18,259 nucleotides of DNA, from positions 1 through 18,259 of the forward strand of contig CAYMRB010000178.1 in NCBI GenBank assembly GCA_964392615.1. The letters are read 5' to 3'. Position 1 is the stretch's first letter; each line of letters starts with the position of its first letter. Made by a program: the position numbers and the translations under genes. The stretch comes from CAYMRB01 sp964392615 (lineage in GTDB: Bacteria > Planctomycetota > UBA8108). This document shows positions 8,036 to 15,534 of this stretch, piece by piece. The notes below the pieces were generated by a model that saw only the letters and a program-made list of their open reading frames with translations, did no database searches and had not been told where the DNA came from.

Positions 8036-9302
8036 TCAGCGACACGCCGCGTCGGCGGCGCAGCCGAGATCGTCCGGCGTCCGATCGAAGCCGCAATCGG
8101 CGAACGGCGCGAGCGGCGGCAGGCCTCGCCGGAAGAGGAAGTCGAGCAGATAGACGGCGTCGGTGAGGGCGAGCGATCCGGTGTCGTCGACATCCGCCGC
8201 CTTCTCGCACGGAATCGTCCCCCCGCCGAAGAGGTGAAAGAGCACGGCGACGACGTCGGTGATGTCCACCCGCCCGCTGCGGTCGGTGTCGCCCCGGCGG
8301 AACGCCGTGACCGGAGGCGAGATGTCGCAACGCTCGAACGGGCCCATGTCGACCGACTCGCCGCAGAATCGCGGCCCGCCCTCCATGTCCTCGAGCGCCG
8401 CGTCCGTGACTTCGCCCGCGTCGATGCACGGCGAGTCGACGGCGAGGCGGAAGTCGCCACCGGCGGCGTCGACGAAGCGGGGATCGTCGCCGAGGTTCCC
8501 CTCTCCGGGCCAGAGCTCGTCGCCCTCGACGCACGAGTACGCGACATCGATCGCCGCGAATCGTCGCCCGCAATAGCGTGCTCCGAGCAGCGCACGCCGC
8601 GATCTCCGTTGCCGTCGATCGTGCAGCCTTCCAGCTGCGGTGCCGACTCGCCTCGACATTCGATGCCGCCGTCGGAATTCGACAGCATCGTCGCCGGGCA
8701 CGCCGGACCGGCGGTCCTGTGCTATGACGGATCGGCCCCGGTTCTCCGCGGCTGCGCGCTGTTGCGGATCTCCGGGCGGCTGGACCCCACCACCTGGACG
8801 CCACCGACCGACGCAGCGGCGTTGCCGGCGCGAAGTAGAGGCCGCCGCCTTCATCGCGGGCGCGATTGCCCCGGATATGGCAGTCCCGGATCGTCGGCGA
8901 TGCGTGGATGGCGTAGACGCCGCCGCCGTCGCGGCGCGAGGCCCAAGGCCTGAGCCGCCCGCATCCGCCGGTGATCGTGAAGCCCTCGAGAGTCGCCGGT
9001 TCGCCTCCGTCGTTCTCGAACACGACCACGCTGCCCTCGGCGCGATCGGCCGGCGGTGACGTCATGCGGATCGTCGTCCGCTCCGGCCCGCCCTCGGACC
9101 GGACGACGAGCGATCTTCCGTGCAGAACGAGCGGTCGATCGGACGCGTACTCGCCCGGCGCCACCAGGACGACGTCCCCCGCCGCAGTCGCCTCGACCGC
9201 CGCGTGAATCGTCGGGAACTCGCTCGGCACGCGCAGCGTGGCCGCACCGACCGCAGCCGGCAAGGCGAGGCCAAGAATGATCCCGATCGCGGGGCGTCTC
9301 AT
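8036..9302 (-). pseudogene. Secreted beta-helix / dockerin-like protein, broken in three frames
   Basis: The ATG at 9302 follows AGGAAGGAG (6 nt spacing) and gives a clear signal peptide (MRRPAIGIILGLALPAAVGA). A right-handed parallel beta-helix of the planctomycete type follows (FPTIHAAVEA, then rungs such as GGGVYAIHASPTIRDC). This frame reads sensibly to GGGLYFAPA near 8830. The next credible minus-strand rung (GGIECRGESAPQLEGC, about 8680-8630) is in a second frame. The end of the helix (AIDVAYSCVEGDELW) and the C-terminal paired EF-hand/dockerin-like module (GDTDRSGRVDITD, DVDDTGSLALTDAVYLLD) are in a third frame ending at 8036. A TAG at 8722-8724 interrupts the second frame. An intact gene would encode roughly 420 residues. 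Two frame breaks plus a stop mean it is inactive as read, unless rearrangement or sequence error explains it. It is upstream of the DUF697 gene with 147 nt between them. Confidence 0.75.
8692..8830. repeat. Imperfect inverted repeats bounding a 111-nt segment with reversed coding sense
   Basis: CGCCGGGCACGCCG at 8692-8705 matches the reverse complement of 8817-8830 at 12 of 14 positions. The enclosed segment reads as a beta-helix rung on the plus strand (AVLCYDGSAPVLRGC), opposite to the gene that contains it. This suggests an inverted segment inside the broken beta-helix gene. Confidence 0.45.
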
Positions 9303-9567
9303 CGGCGGCTCCTTCCTGCAACAGCCACGGACGACGACGCTCGCAAACCATATTCCAGCCACCGGCTCGGCGCCGTCCTCCGAGCAACCTGGGGGCTGGA
9401 GGAGGCCCCCTGTAAAGCGGGCTTGCGCCGTGGGTCGGAATCGCCCCAAACACCTCGAACACATGGCTGGTCAGACGAGGGTCTCCACGCCACAATGTCG
9501 GCGCGTCCGTGACGTCGACGCGAATCCCCGACGAGCGGACAGGGTCCGCAGGAGAGATGAGAACACG
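9303..9567. other. Divergent intergenic region with a GC-rich hairpin
   Basis: These 265 nt separate the minus-strand beta-helix gene from the plus-strand enolase-family gene and must hold both promoters, but I find no convincing -35/-10 pair. The only clear structure is a hairpin with stem GGGGGC/GCCCCC (9391-9396 with 9405-9410) and an 8-nt loop. It has no T-tract, so it is not a typical terminator. Confidence 0.4.
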
Positions 9568-10671
9568 ATGAAGATCACCCGTATCGCCGCGTACCGCGTC
9601 GAGCTCCCGCTTCACGAGGGCAACTACAATTGGTCCGGCGGCAAGTCCGTCAGCGTATTCGACTCGACAATCGTGCGCGTCGAGACCGACGCCGGCCTCG
9701 TCGGTCATGGCGAGGTTTGCCCGCTCGGGCCGTTCTACCTGCCCGCGTACGCCGGTGGCGTGCGCGCCGGGATCGCTGAGCTGGCACCGCATCTGATCGG
9801 TATGGATCCGACCCGACTCGAGCCGCTGAACCGCTTCATGGACTGCGCGCTCAAGGGCCACCCGTACGTCAAGTCGGGCATCGATATCGCGTGCGTCGAT
9901 CTTCTCGGCCAGGTCTCGAAGCTGCCGGCGAGCGAGCTCCTCGGCGGCCGCTATGCGGACGACTTCCCGCTCTACCGCGCGATCTCGCAGGAGGATCCCG
10001 AGGTCATGGCGCGCAAGGTCGCGGGATATCGCGACGAGGGCTACCGAAAATTCCAGCTCAAGGTCGGCGGCGATCCGGATGTCGACATCGAGCGCATCCA
10101 CACGATCGCGGCGCTGCTGGAGCCTGGAGACGTGCTCATCGCCGATGCGAACACGGGCTGGGTGCAGCACCAGGCCGCGCGCGTCGTGCGCGCGGTGAAG
10201 GACGTCGACGTCTACATCGAGCAGCCCTGTCTGCGCTACGAGGAGTGCCTCGCAATCCGCCGCCGCACCGATCACCCGTTCGTGCTCGATGAGAACATCG
10301 ACGGCATCGACGCGCTCGTGCGCGGTCATGCGGACGGCGCGATGGACGTGATCAACATCAAGATCAGCAAGTTCGGCGGTCTGACGCGAGCGCGGCAGGC
10401 GCGCGACCTCGCGGTGTCGATGGGCATCGCGATGACGATCGAGGACTCGTGGGGCGGCGACATCACCACGGCCGCGATCTCGCACCTCGCCGCCGGCGTG
10501 CCGCCCGAGCTCCTGTTCACGTCGACCGACTTCAACAGCTACGTCACGGTGTCGACTGCGGAGGGCGCGCCGCAGCGCAAGGCCGGACGCATGAGCGCAT
10601 CGACGGCACCGGGACTCGGCGTCGAGCCGCGGATGGACGTGCTCGGCGAGCCGCTCGTCGACGTGTCGTAG
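9568..10671 (+). CDS. Enolase-superfamily cis-3-hydroxyproline dehydratase / hydroxyproline-betaine epimerase-like enzyme
   Basis: The protein has 367 residues, normal for the mandelate racemase/muconate lactonizing group. The ATG at 9568 has AGGAGAG upstream; the longer frame upstream is not credible coding. Visible signatures are the N-terminal capping segment (LPLHEGNYNWSGGKSVSVFDST), the KVGGD strand with Lys165, and metal ligands Asp193 (DANTGW), Glu218 (EQPC) and Asp241 (DEN). The second-lysine strand is KISKFGG (265-271), followed by EDSWGGDITTAAI (292-304). The overall text, including FNSYVTV and the C-terminal PGLGVEPRMDVLGEP, closely resembles the characterised subgroup acting on cis-3-hydroxy-L-proline (dehydratase) and 4-hydroxyproline betaine (2-epimerase), from memory of that family. 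Which of the two activities it has cannot be told. No proline-pathway gene is adjacent, so the context gives no help. It is followed by the HEAT array on the same strand after a gap of 287 nt in which I see no gene. Confidence 0.85.
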   Translation: MKITRIAAYRVELPLHEGNYNWSGGKSVSVFDSTIVRVETDAGLVGHGEVCPLGPFYLPAYAGGVRAGIAELAPHLIGMDPTRLEPLNRFMDCALKGHPYVKSGIDIACVDLLGQVSKLPASELLGGRYADDFPLYRAISQEDPEVMARKVAGYRDEGYRKFQLKVGGDPDVDIERIHTIAALLEPGDVLIADANTGWVQHQAARVVRAVKDVDVYIEQPCLRYEECLAIRRRTDHPFVLDENIDGIDALVRGHADGAMDVINIKISKFGGLTRARQARDLAVSMGIAMTIEDSWGGDITTAAISHLAAGVPPELLFTSTDFNSYVTVSTAEGAPQRKAGRMSASTAPGLGVEPRMDVLGEPLVDVS

Positions 10672-10879
10672 GCGGTCGCCTCGACGACGACGACGGGACG
10701 GATGCGGTCGCGCTCGCCAGCCGAAATCGAACGAGCGATCAAGCCGGAGGATCTTCCTGCTGCGGCTCTTGCTGTGGCTTCTGCTTGCGGCGACTCGTGA
10801 GCAAGCCCGACAAGTGCGCCGAACCGCCCGCCGGTCGACAGTCGGCCATCGGTGACGTCGAGCGCAACACGCGACGGGC

Positions 10880-10958
10880 TGGCACAGCGCCACGAAACGT
10901 GCGAACCTCGGTCGAGTTCACGGGCGGACGGGAGACCCACGGTGCAAGGAGCTCGGCC
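10880..10958 (+). repeat. Conserved 79-nt upstream block of HEAT gene A1
   Basis: This block matches 13951-14029 with about four mismatches in 79 nt and no gap, ending in the same GCAAGGAGCTCGGCC immediately before the ATG. It includes the Shine-Dalgarno AGGAG (7 nt spacing) of A1 and marks it as the sister of A2. Confidence 0.85.
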
Positions 10959-12395
10959 ATGCCTCGAGTCACCGGTCGTCGCGTCGCCGCAATCCTCGGC
11001 GCGCTGGGTGCGATCGCGCTCGTGGCCGCCGCGTTCGTGGTCTGGCCGGTCGTCGTCGAGTCGTGGCACATCGAGCGACTCGAGAGCCCGGACGCGGACG
11101 TGCGCGCGGACGCGGCGCGGCGGCTCGGTGAGATGCGCTCGGTGCGCGCCGTCCCGGTGCTCGTCGACACGCTTGCGAGCCACGTGATCGGCCCGCCGGA
11201 CGACAACGGTTTCTCGATTCACTACGTCGCCTCCGACGAGTGGCTCCACCGTCCCGAAGCCCGCGCCCTCGTCGCGATCGGCACGCCGGGAGCACGCGCG
11301 CTCGCGGCGAAGCTCGAGGAGTTGCCCGAGCCCCTCCGGGAGTGGTGTGCCGCCGTCCTCGGGGAGATGGACCCGCCCCCGCTCGCGGTGTTCGCGGACC
11401 TTCTCGAACACGACGACCTCAACCTGCGATTCGTCGTCCTGGAAGGGCTCGGCTGGCAAGGCGAGAACGCGACGGGCATCGTTCCGTGCCTCGTTCGCGC
11501 CCTCGAGCGCACCGAAGATCCCCGCGGGCTCCGAGTCGCCAAGAGCGAGGCCGAGGGTGACATCAGGTACGCGCTCGCAGAGTTCCGCCGGGCGATTTTC
11601 ACCGCTCTTGTGGACGTACGGGCAGACGAGAATCTCGTCCGGCCCGCACTGGAGATGCTCCTCGACGACTCGGATCTCGAGGTCCGCGTCAGGGCGGCCA
11701 GGTGGCTCGGCTCGATCGGTGACGACGCCAGCGTACCGCGGCTCGCGGCCGCCCTCCGCAAGGCAGCAGAACGCGCGATCCAGGCGGAGAGGCGCGGCGA
11801 CGAGAGGCGCGTTCTGCAGCTCGGGGAATTCTTGGTAACGGCCGTGGAGAGCCTCACGCGCCTGAGCGGCGACTTCGCAAACCCGTTCTCGGTTCTCGTC
11901 AGCGTCCTGCGGTCCCCGGACGTCAGCGGGCCGGACTTGATCGACTCGCGCGACGCGGCGGTGGCGGCCGTTCTGTATGAAATCTCCGACCTCGCGACGG
12001 ACGACGACGTCGTGCGCGCTCTCGCGTCGAACGATGCCGACGTCCGACGCTGCGCCTCGTGGCTCGCCGAGTTTCGGTCGCCGTCACGGCCTGTGTTCGC
12101 CGCGCTGATCGCACGACTCGACGACGCCGATGACGAGGTCCGCAGCGCGGCCGCGAGCGCGCTCGTCTCCGAGATGGGCGTGTGGCCATCTGACACGGAG
12201 CCAGGCCTCGTCGCGGCGGCGACGCGCGCGCTCGTGTCATCCGGTCGCAGTACGAGCCACTGGTGCGTGCAGCTGCTCGCCGAGCTGGCCGAGCACTACC
12301 CGGCGGCGCGCGAGGCGCTGGAGGCCGCCCGGTCGCATGAGGACAAGCGCGTGCGACGCGCCGTGGCCGAAGCGTTGGCTGCGCTGTCGGGCTGA
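10959..12395 (+). CDS. Membrane-anchored HEAT-repeat protein A1
   Basis: The protein has 478 residues. The ATG at 10959 has AGGAG 7 nt upstream; the much longer upstream frame overlaps the enolase gene and is rejected. A basic MPRVTGRR is followed by one hydrophobic segment (about 9-33), a signal anchor or uncleaved signal. The rest is helical with HEAT-like repeats, for example SPDADVRADAARRLGEM (43-59), DSDLEVRVRAARWLGSIGDD (237-256), DDADDEVRSAAASALVSE (388-405) and EDKRVRRAVAEALAAL (461-476). HEAT arrays are protein-binding scaffolds; no catalytic motif is seen. Its final repeat carries the DDEVRSAA variant shared only with A2. It is the first gene of a tandem array of four and is followed by B1 after 83 nt. 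The partner and role are unknown. Confidence 0.8.
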   Translation: MPRVTGRRVAAILGALGAIALVAAAFVVWPVVVESWHIERLESPDADVRADAARRLGEMRSVRAVPVLVDTLASHVIGPPDDNGFSIHYVASDEWLHRPEARALVAIGTPGARALAAKLEELPEPLREWCAAVLGEMDPPPLAVFADLLEHDDLNLRFVVLEGLGWQGENATGIVPCLVRALERTEDPRGLRVAKSEAEGDIRYALAEFRRAIFTALVDVRADENLVRPALEMLLDDSDLEVRVRAARWLGSIGDDASVPRLAAALRKAAERAIQAERRGDERRVLQLGEFLVTAVESLTRLSGDFANPFSVLVSVLRSPDVSGPDLIDSRDAAVAAVLYEISDLATDDDVVRALASNDADVRRCASWLAEFRSPSRPVFAALIARLDDADDEVRSAAASALVSEMGVWPSDTEPGLVAAATRALVSSGRSTSHWCVQLLAELAEHYPAAREALEAARSHEDKRVRRAVAEALAALSG

Positions 12396-12464
12396 GTCGC
12401 GCGGCGAACACAGCTGCGCGCACTGGCGACACGGCGCATTTCGTGTGAGACTCGACGACTCGCC

Positions 12465-12469
12465 GGAGG
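12465..12469 (+). promoter_or_regulatory. Shine-Dalgarno of HEAT gene B1, degraded in the sister copy B2
   Basis: GGAGG lies 9 nt before the B1 ATG. The aligned position before B2 reads GGACT (15522-15526) within an otherwise conserved spacer, so the ribosome binding site has been lost there. Confidence 0.6.
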
Positions 12470-12478
12470 CTGCACCCC

Positions 12479-13891
12479 ATGCCACGAGCTACGGGCAAAC
12501 GCATCGCTGGGATCCTCGGAGCGCTGGGCGCGGTCGTGCTCGTCGGCGTCGTGTGGGCCGCGTGGCCGTACTGCGTCGAGTCGTGGTGCATCTACCGCCT
12601 CGAGAGCCCGGACGCGTCGGTGCGCGCGGACGCGGCGCGGCGGCTTGGGGAGATGCGTTCGGTGCGGGCGGTGCCGGCGCTGGTCGACGCCTTCGTGCGA
12701 GACATGCGGAGCCGCACACGGAAGACCGGAGACATGCTCCAGGGCATCCCGCGCGGGCGCGCCCCTGTGGGAGTTTCCGCCATCATCGCGATTGGCACGC
12801 CCGGATCGCGCGCTCTCGCGAGCCAGCTGGAACGGATCCCGGAGACCTACCTCCGAGACTGGTGCTTCAATCTTCTCGAAGGCATGTCACCGCTACCGTA
12901 CGCGGCGCTCGGCGAATTGCTCGTGCACGCAGACGTCGGACTGCGGCAAGAGGCCTTGGGACGAATCTACGAACGCGACGAGTTCAAGAAGCACATCGCA
13001 CCGTATTTGATCGCGGCCCTGCGGCGACGGGATAACCTCGGCGACCTGCGCGTGGCGCACGGCGACGTCGCGCGCGAGCTCCTGGCCTTTCGTCAGCAGC
13101 TCCTCGACGCCTTCCTGCAGGTCGGCGCGGACGCGAGCGTCGTTCGACAGACACTCGAGCGGCTGCTCGACGATCGGTTTCTCCACATGCGCATCGAGAC
13201 GGCAGAGTGCCTCGCGACCGTCGGAGACGAGGCCAGCACGGCGAGGCTGCGATTGGCCCTGGAACGAGCCGCGTGCCAGTTCTTCGCGCTCGACACGTCC
13301 GACGACGACCGTTTTCTCGCCAGCGCCCTGCTGGCGACCGCGGCGCAGAGCATCGCCATTCTGAGCGGAGATCCGGACGGCGAGACCGCATTCCGGGCCC
13401 TGGTCGACGCTCTGCGCGAGCCTGCCGCCGGCACTCGCGACCGGATCGACGCGCCGGGAGCGCTGTGGGCCTCTCCCCCGCTCGGATACCCGACGGTCGA
13501 CGCCATCCTGCGCGCCCTCGAGTCGGACGACGCGCACGTCCGGCGCTGCGGTGCCTGGGCCGTCGAGGAGCGCCGGGAGTCCCCACCGCGCGTGCTCCAA
13601 GCCCTTGCCGCCCGACTCGATGACGTCGATGACACGGTGCGCAGTGCCGCAGCGAGGGCGCTCGCATCCGAGACGGGCGAGTGGCAGTCCGAGAACGAGC
13701 CACGCCTCGTCGCAGCGGCGGCACGCGCACTCGCGATCGGAGGCCACAGCACCCGCTACCGGAGCGTGCTGCTGCTCGGCGCACTCGCCGGGCGCCACCC
13801 GCCTGCGCGCGAGGCGCTGGAAGCGGTGCAAAACCACATGGACGGCCGCGTGCGTCGCACTGTGGCCGCGGCGTTGGCGGCGCTGGAGTAG
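12479..13891 (+). CDS. Membrane-anchored HEAT-repeat protein B1
   Basis: The protein has 470 residues and the same plan as its neighbours: basic MPRATGKR, one hydrophobic segment at about 9-30, then helical HEAT-like repeats to the C-terminus. Repeats include SPDASVRADAARRLGEM (43-59) and later DVDDTVRSAAARALASE and MDGRVRRTVAAALAAL. The DDTVRSAA form is shared with B2 rather than with A1 or A2. GGAGG is 9 nt upstream of the ATG. It follows A1 by 83 nt and may be co-transcribed with it. The segment GVVWAAWPYCVESWC (23-37) is nearly identical to A2, which points to sequence exchange between copies. No enzymatic motif is visible, so a scaffold or binding role in the envelope is an inference from fold alone. 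Confidence 0.8.
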   Translation: MPRATGKRIAGILGALGAVVLVGVVWAAWPYCVESWCIYRLESPDASVRADAARRLGEMRSVRAVPALVDAFVRDMRSRTRKTGDMLQGIPRGRAPVGVSAIIAIGTPGSRALASQLERIPETYLRDWCFNLLEGMSPLPYAALGELLVHADVGLRQEALGRIYERDEFKKHIAPYLIAALRRRDNLGDLRVAHGDVARELLAFRQQLLDAFLQVGADASVVRQTLERLLDDRFLHMRIETAECLATVGDEASTARLRLALERAACQFFALDTSDDDRFLASALLATAAQSIAILSGDPDGETAFRALVDALREPAAGTRDRIDAPGALWASPPLGYPTVDAILRALESDDAHVRRCGAWAVEERRESPPRVLQALAARLDDVDDTVRSAAARALASETGEWQSENEPRLVAAAARALAIGGHSTRYRSVLLLGALAGRHPPAREALEAVQNHMDGRVRRTVAAALAALE

Positions 13892-13950
13892 CCGAGCGGT
13901 TCCACCTGCACATCGATGAGCGACAAACGCGGGGCGCAGCCGTACGGAGC

Positions 13951-14029
13951 TGGCGCAGCGCCACGAAACGTGCGAACCTCGATCGAGTTCACAGGCGGAC
14001 GGGAAACCCACGGTGCAAGGAGCTCGGCC
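13951..14029 (+). repeat. Conserved 79-nt upstream block of HEAT gene A2
   Basis: This is the second copy of the block at 10880-10958, about four mismatches in 79 nt. It holds the AGGAG ribosome binding site of A2. Homology to the A1 upstream region fades further left. Confidence 0.85.
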
Positions 14030-15451
14030 ATGCCTCGAGTCACCGGTCGACGCGTCGCCGCAATCCTCGGCGCGCTCGGCGCGCTCGCGCTCGGCGGCGT
14101 CGTGTGGGCCGCGTGGCCGTACTTCGTCGAGTCGTGGTGCATTCGCCGACTCGAGAGCCCGGACGCGTTGGTGCGCGCGGACGCCGCGCGGCGGCTCGGG
14201 GAGATGCGCTCCGTGCGGGCCGTGCCGGCGCTGGTCGACTCGCTCGAGCGGGCCTGGAAGCTCGAGATCGAGGACATCTCCGGCCCCTACAGCCCCTACG
14301 TGGTCTCGTGGGCGGAGCTGGCCGCGCAGGCCGAGACGCGCGCGCTCATCGCGATCGGCGAGCCGGGAGCGGAGATCTTGGCATCGCGACTCGACACGAT
14401 GGCCCTGCGCGACGAGATCGTCGAGATTCTCGCGCACATGGAACCATCCCCCATCGCGGTGTTCGGAGGGCTGCTCGAGAGTGCGGACATCGACGTGCGA
14501 GTTCGCGCGCTGTCCTTCATCGACGGCTGTGGCGAGGAGGTCGACGGCATCGTTCCGTTCCTCGCCCGAGCGCTCGAACGCGTCGATGACCCCCGCGCCC
14601 TCCGAGTCGACCAAGGCGACGTCGCAAGCGAGCTGGCATCGCATCGCCTGGCGCTGCTCGAGGAGCTCCTGTCGAGGACGTCCGACGCGGATCTTGTGCG
14701 ACCGACGCTCGAGACTCTGCTCGATGACCCGGATTTCGATCTCCGTATCGCCGCGGCCGAGCATCTCGGGAAGGTCGGTGACGACGCGAGCGCCTCGCAC
14801 CTCGCGGCAGCCCTGGAGAAGGCGACCGAGTCGGCTCTCGAGAAGCGTTCCGCTGCGGACACGCCCGACACGAACCAGCTCTGGCGCGTGGCCATCGCCA
14901 CGGCTTGGAGCCTTCGAGACCTCGGCCGAAGCGCGCAGGCCGAGGACGTGTCCCTCGACCTGATCGACGCTCTGAGAGCCGACCCGGATGCCGTCGACGC
15001 ATCCGCATCGCAACGGGCGTCGATCCTGTCCGTGCTGGCGCTCATCGCGACGGACGATGGGCTCGTCCGCTCCCTCGCGTCGAACGACGCGCACGTTCGG
15101 CGCCTCGCTGCCCGGACGATCGAGATGCGTTGGTCGAGTCCGGCCCGCGTCCTCGCGGCGCTGATCGCATGTCTCGACGACGCCGACGACGAGGTCCGCA
15201 GCGCGGCCGCCAACGCGCTCGTCTCGGAAACAAACGGTTGGCCAAGCGACGACGAGCCTCGCCTCGTCGCGGCCACGACGCGCGCGCTCGCGACAGGAGG
15301 TCGCCACACGCGCTATTGGAGCGCGCGGCTGCTCGGCGTGCTCGCTGAGCGTCACTCGACGGCACGCGACGCGCTGCAGGCGACGCGCGACGACGCGGAC
15401 GAGCGCGTGCGGCGCGCGGCCGCTGAGGCGTTGTCGGCGTTGGCGCGCTGA
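14030..15451 (+). CDS. Membrane-anchored HEAT-repeat protein A2
   Basis: The protein has 473 residues. The ATG at 14030 is chosen because the 79-nt upstream block with AGGAG is shared exactly with A1; a frame-open ATG at 13916 lies before that block and is rejected. The N-terminus MPRVTGRRVAAILGALGA is identical to A1, then switches near residue 21 to a B1-like GGVVWAAWPYFVESWC. Below the anchor (about 9-30) are HEAT-like repeats such as SPDALVRADAARRLGEM, DPDFDLRIAAAEHLGKVGDD and DDADDEVRSAAANALVSE. The frame is intact throughout and ends 83 nt before B2. Function is unknown; by structure it is a non-enzymatic, membrane-tethered interaction protein. Confidence 0.8.
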   Translation: MPRVTGRRVAAILGALGALALGGVVWAAWPYFVESWCIRRLESPDALVRADAARRLGEMRSVRAVPALVDSLERAWKLEIEDISGPYSPYVVSWAELAAQAETRALIAIGEPGAEILASRLDTMALRDEIVEILAHMEPSPIAVFGGLLESADIDVRVRALSFIDGCGEEVDGIVPFLARALERVDDPRALRVDQGDVASELASHRLALLEELLSRTSDADLVRPTLETLLDDPDFDLRIAAAEHLGKVGDDASASHLAAALEKATESALEKRSAADTPDTNQLWRVAIATAWSLRDLGRSAQAEDVSLDLIDALRADPDAVDASASQRASILSVLALIATDDGLVRSLASNDAHVRRLAARTIEMRWSSPARVLAALIACLDDADDEVRSAAANALVSETNGWPSDDEPRLVAATTRALATGGRHTRYWSARLLGVLAERHSTARDALQATRDDADERVRRAAAEALSALAR

Positions 15452-15534
15452 GTCACGCGACGAACACGACCGCGCGCTCTGGCGGCGCGACGCGATTCGT
15501 GTGAGACTCGGGCGACTCGCCGGACTCTGCACTC

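Noticed and set aside
8036..9302. Programmed ribosomal frameshifting to express the beta-helix/dockerin gene
   Set aside because: Two shifts would be needed, no slippery heptamer was seen at the breaks, and a TAG interrupts the middle frame.
10449..10958. Upstream extension of HEAT gene A1, including a Cys-rich stretch near 10740-10800
   Set aside because: It overlaps the enolase gene in another frame, and the sister A2 shares only the last 79 nt. The ATG at 10959 has a good ribosome site.
12893..15532. 879-codon minus-strand open frame opposite the HEAT genes B1 and A2
   Set aside because: Antisense shadow that spans two intact plus-strand genes and their spacer.
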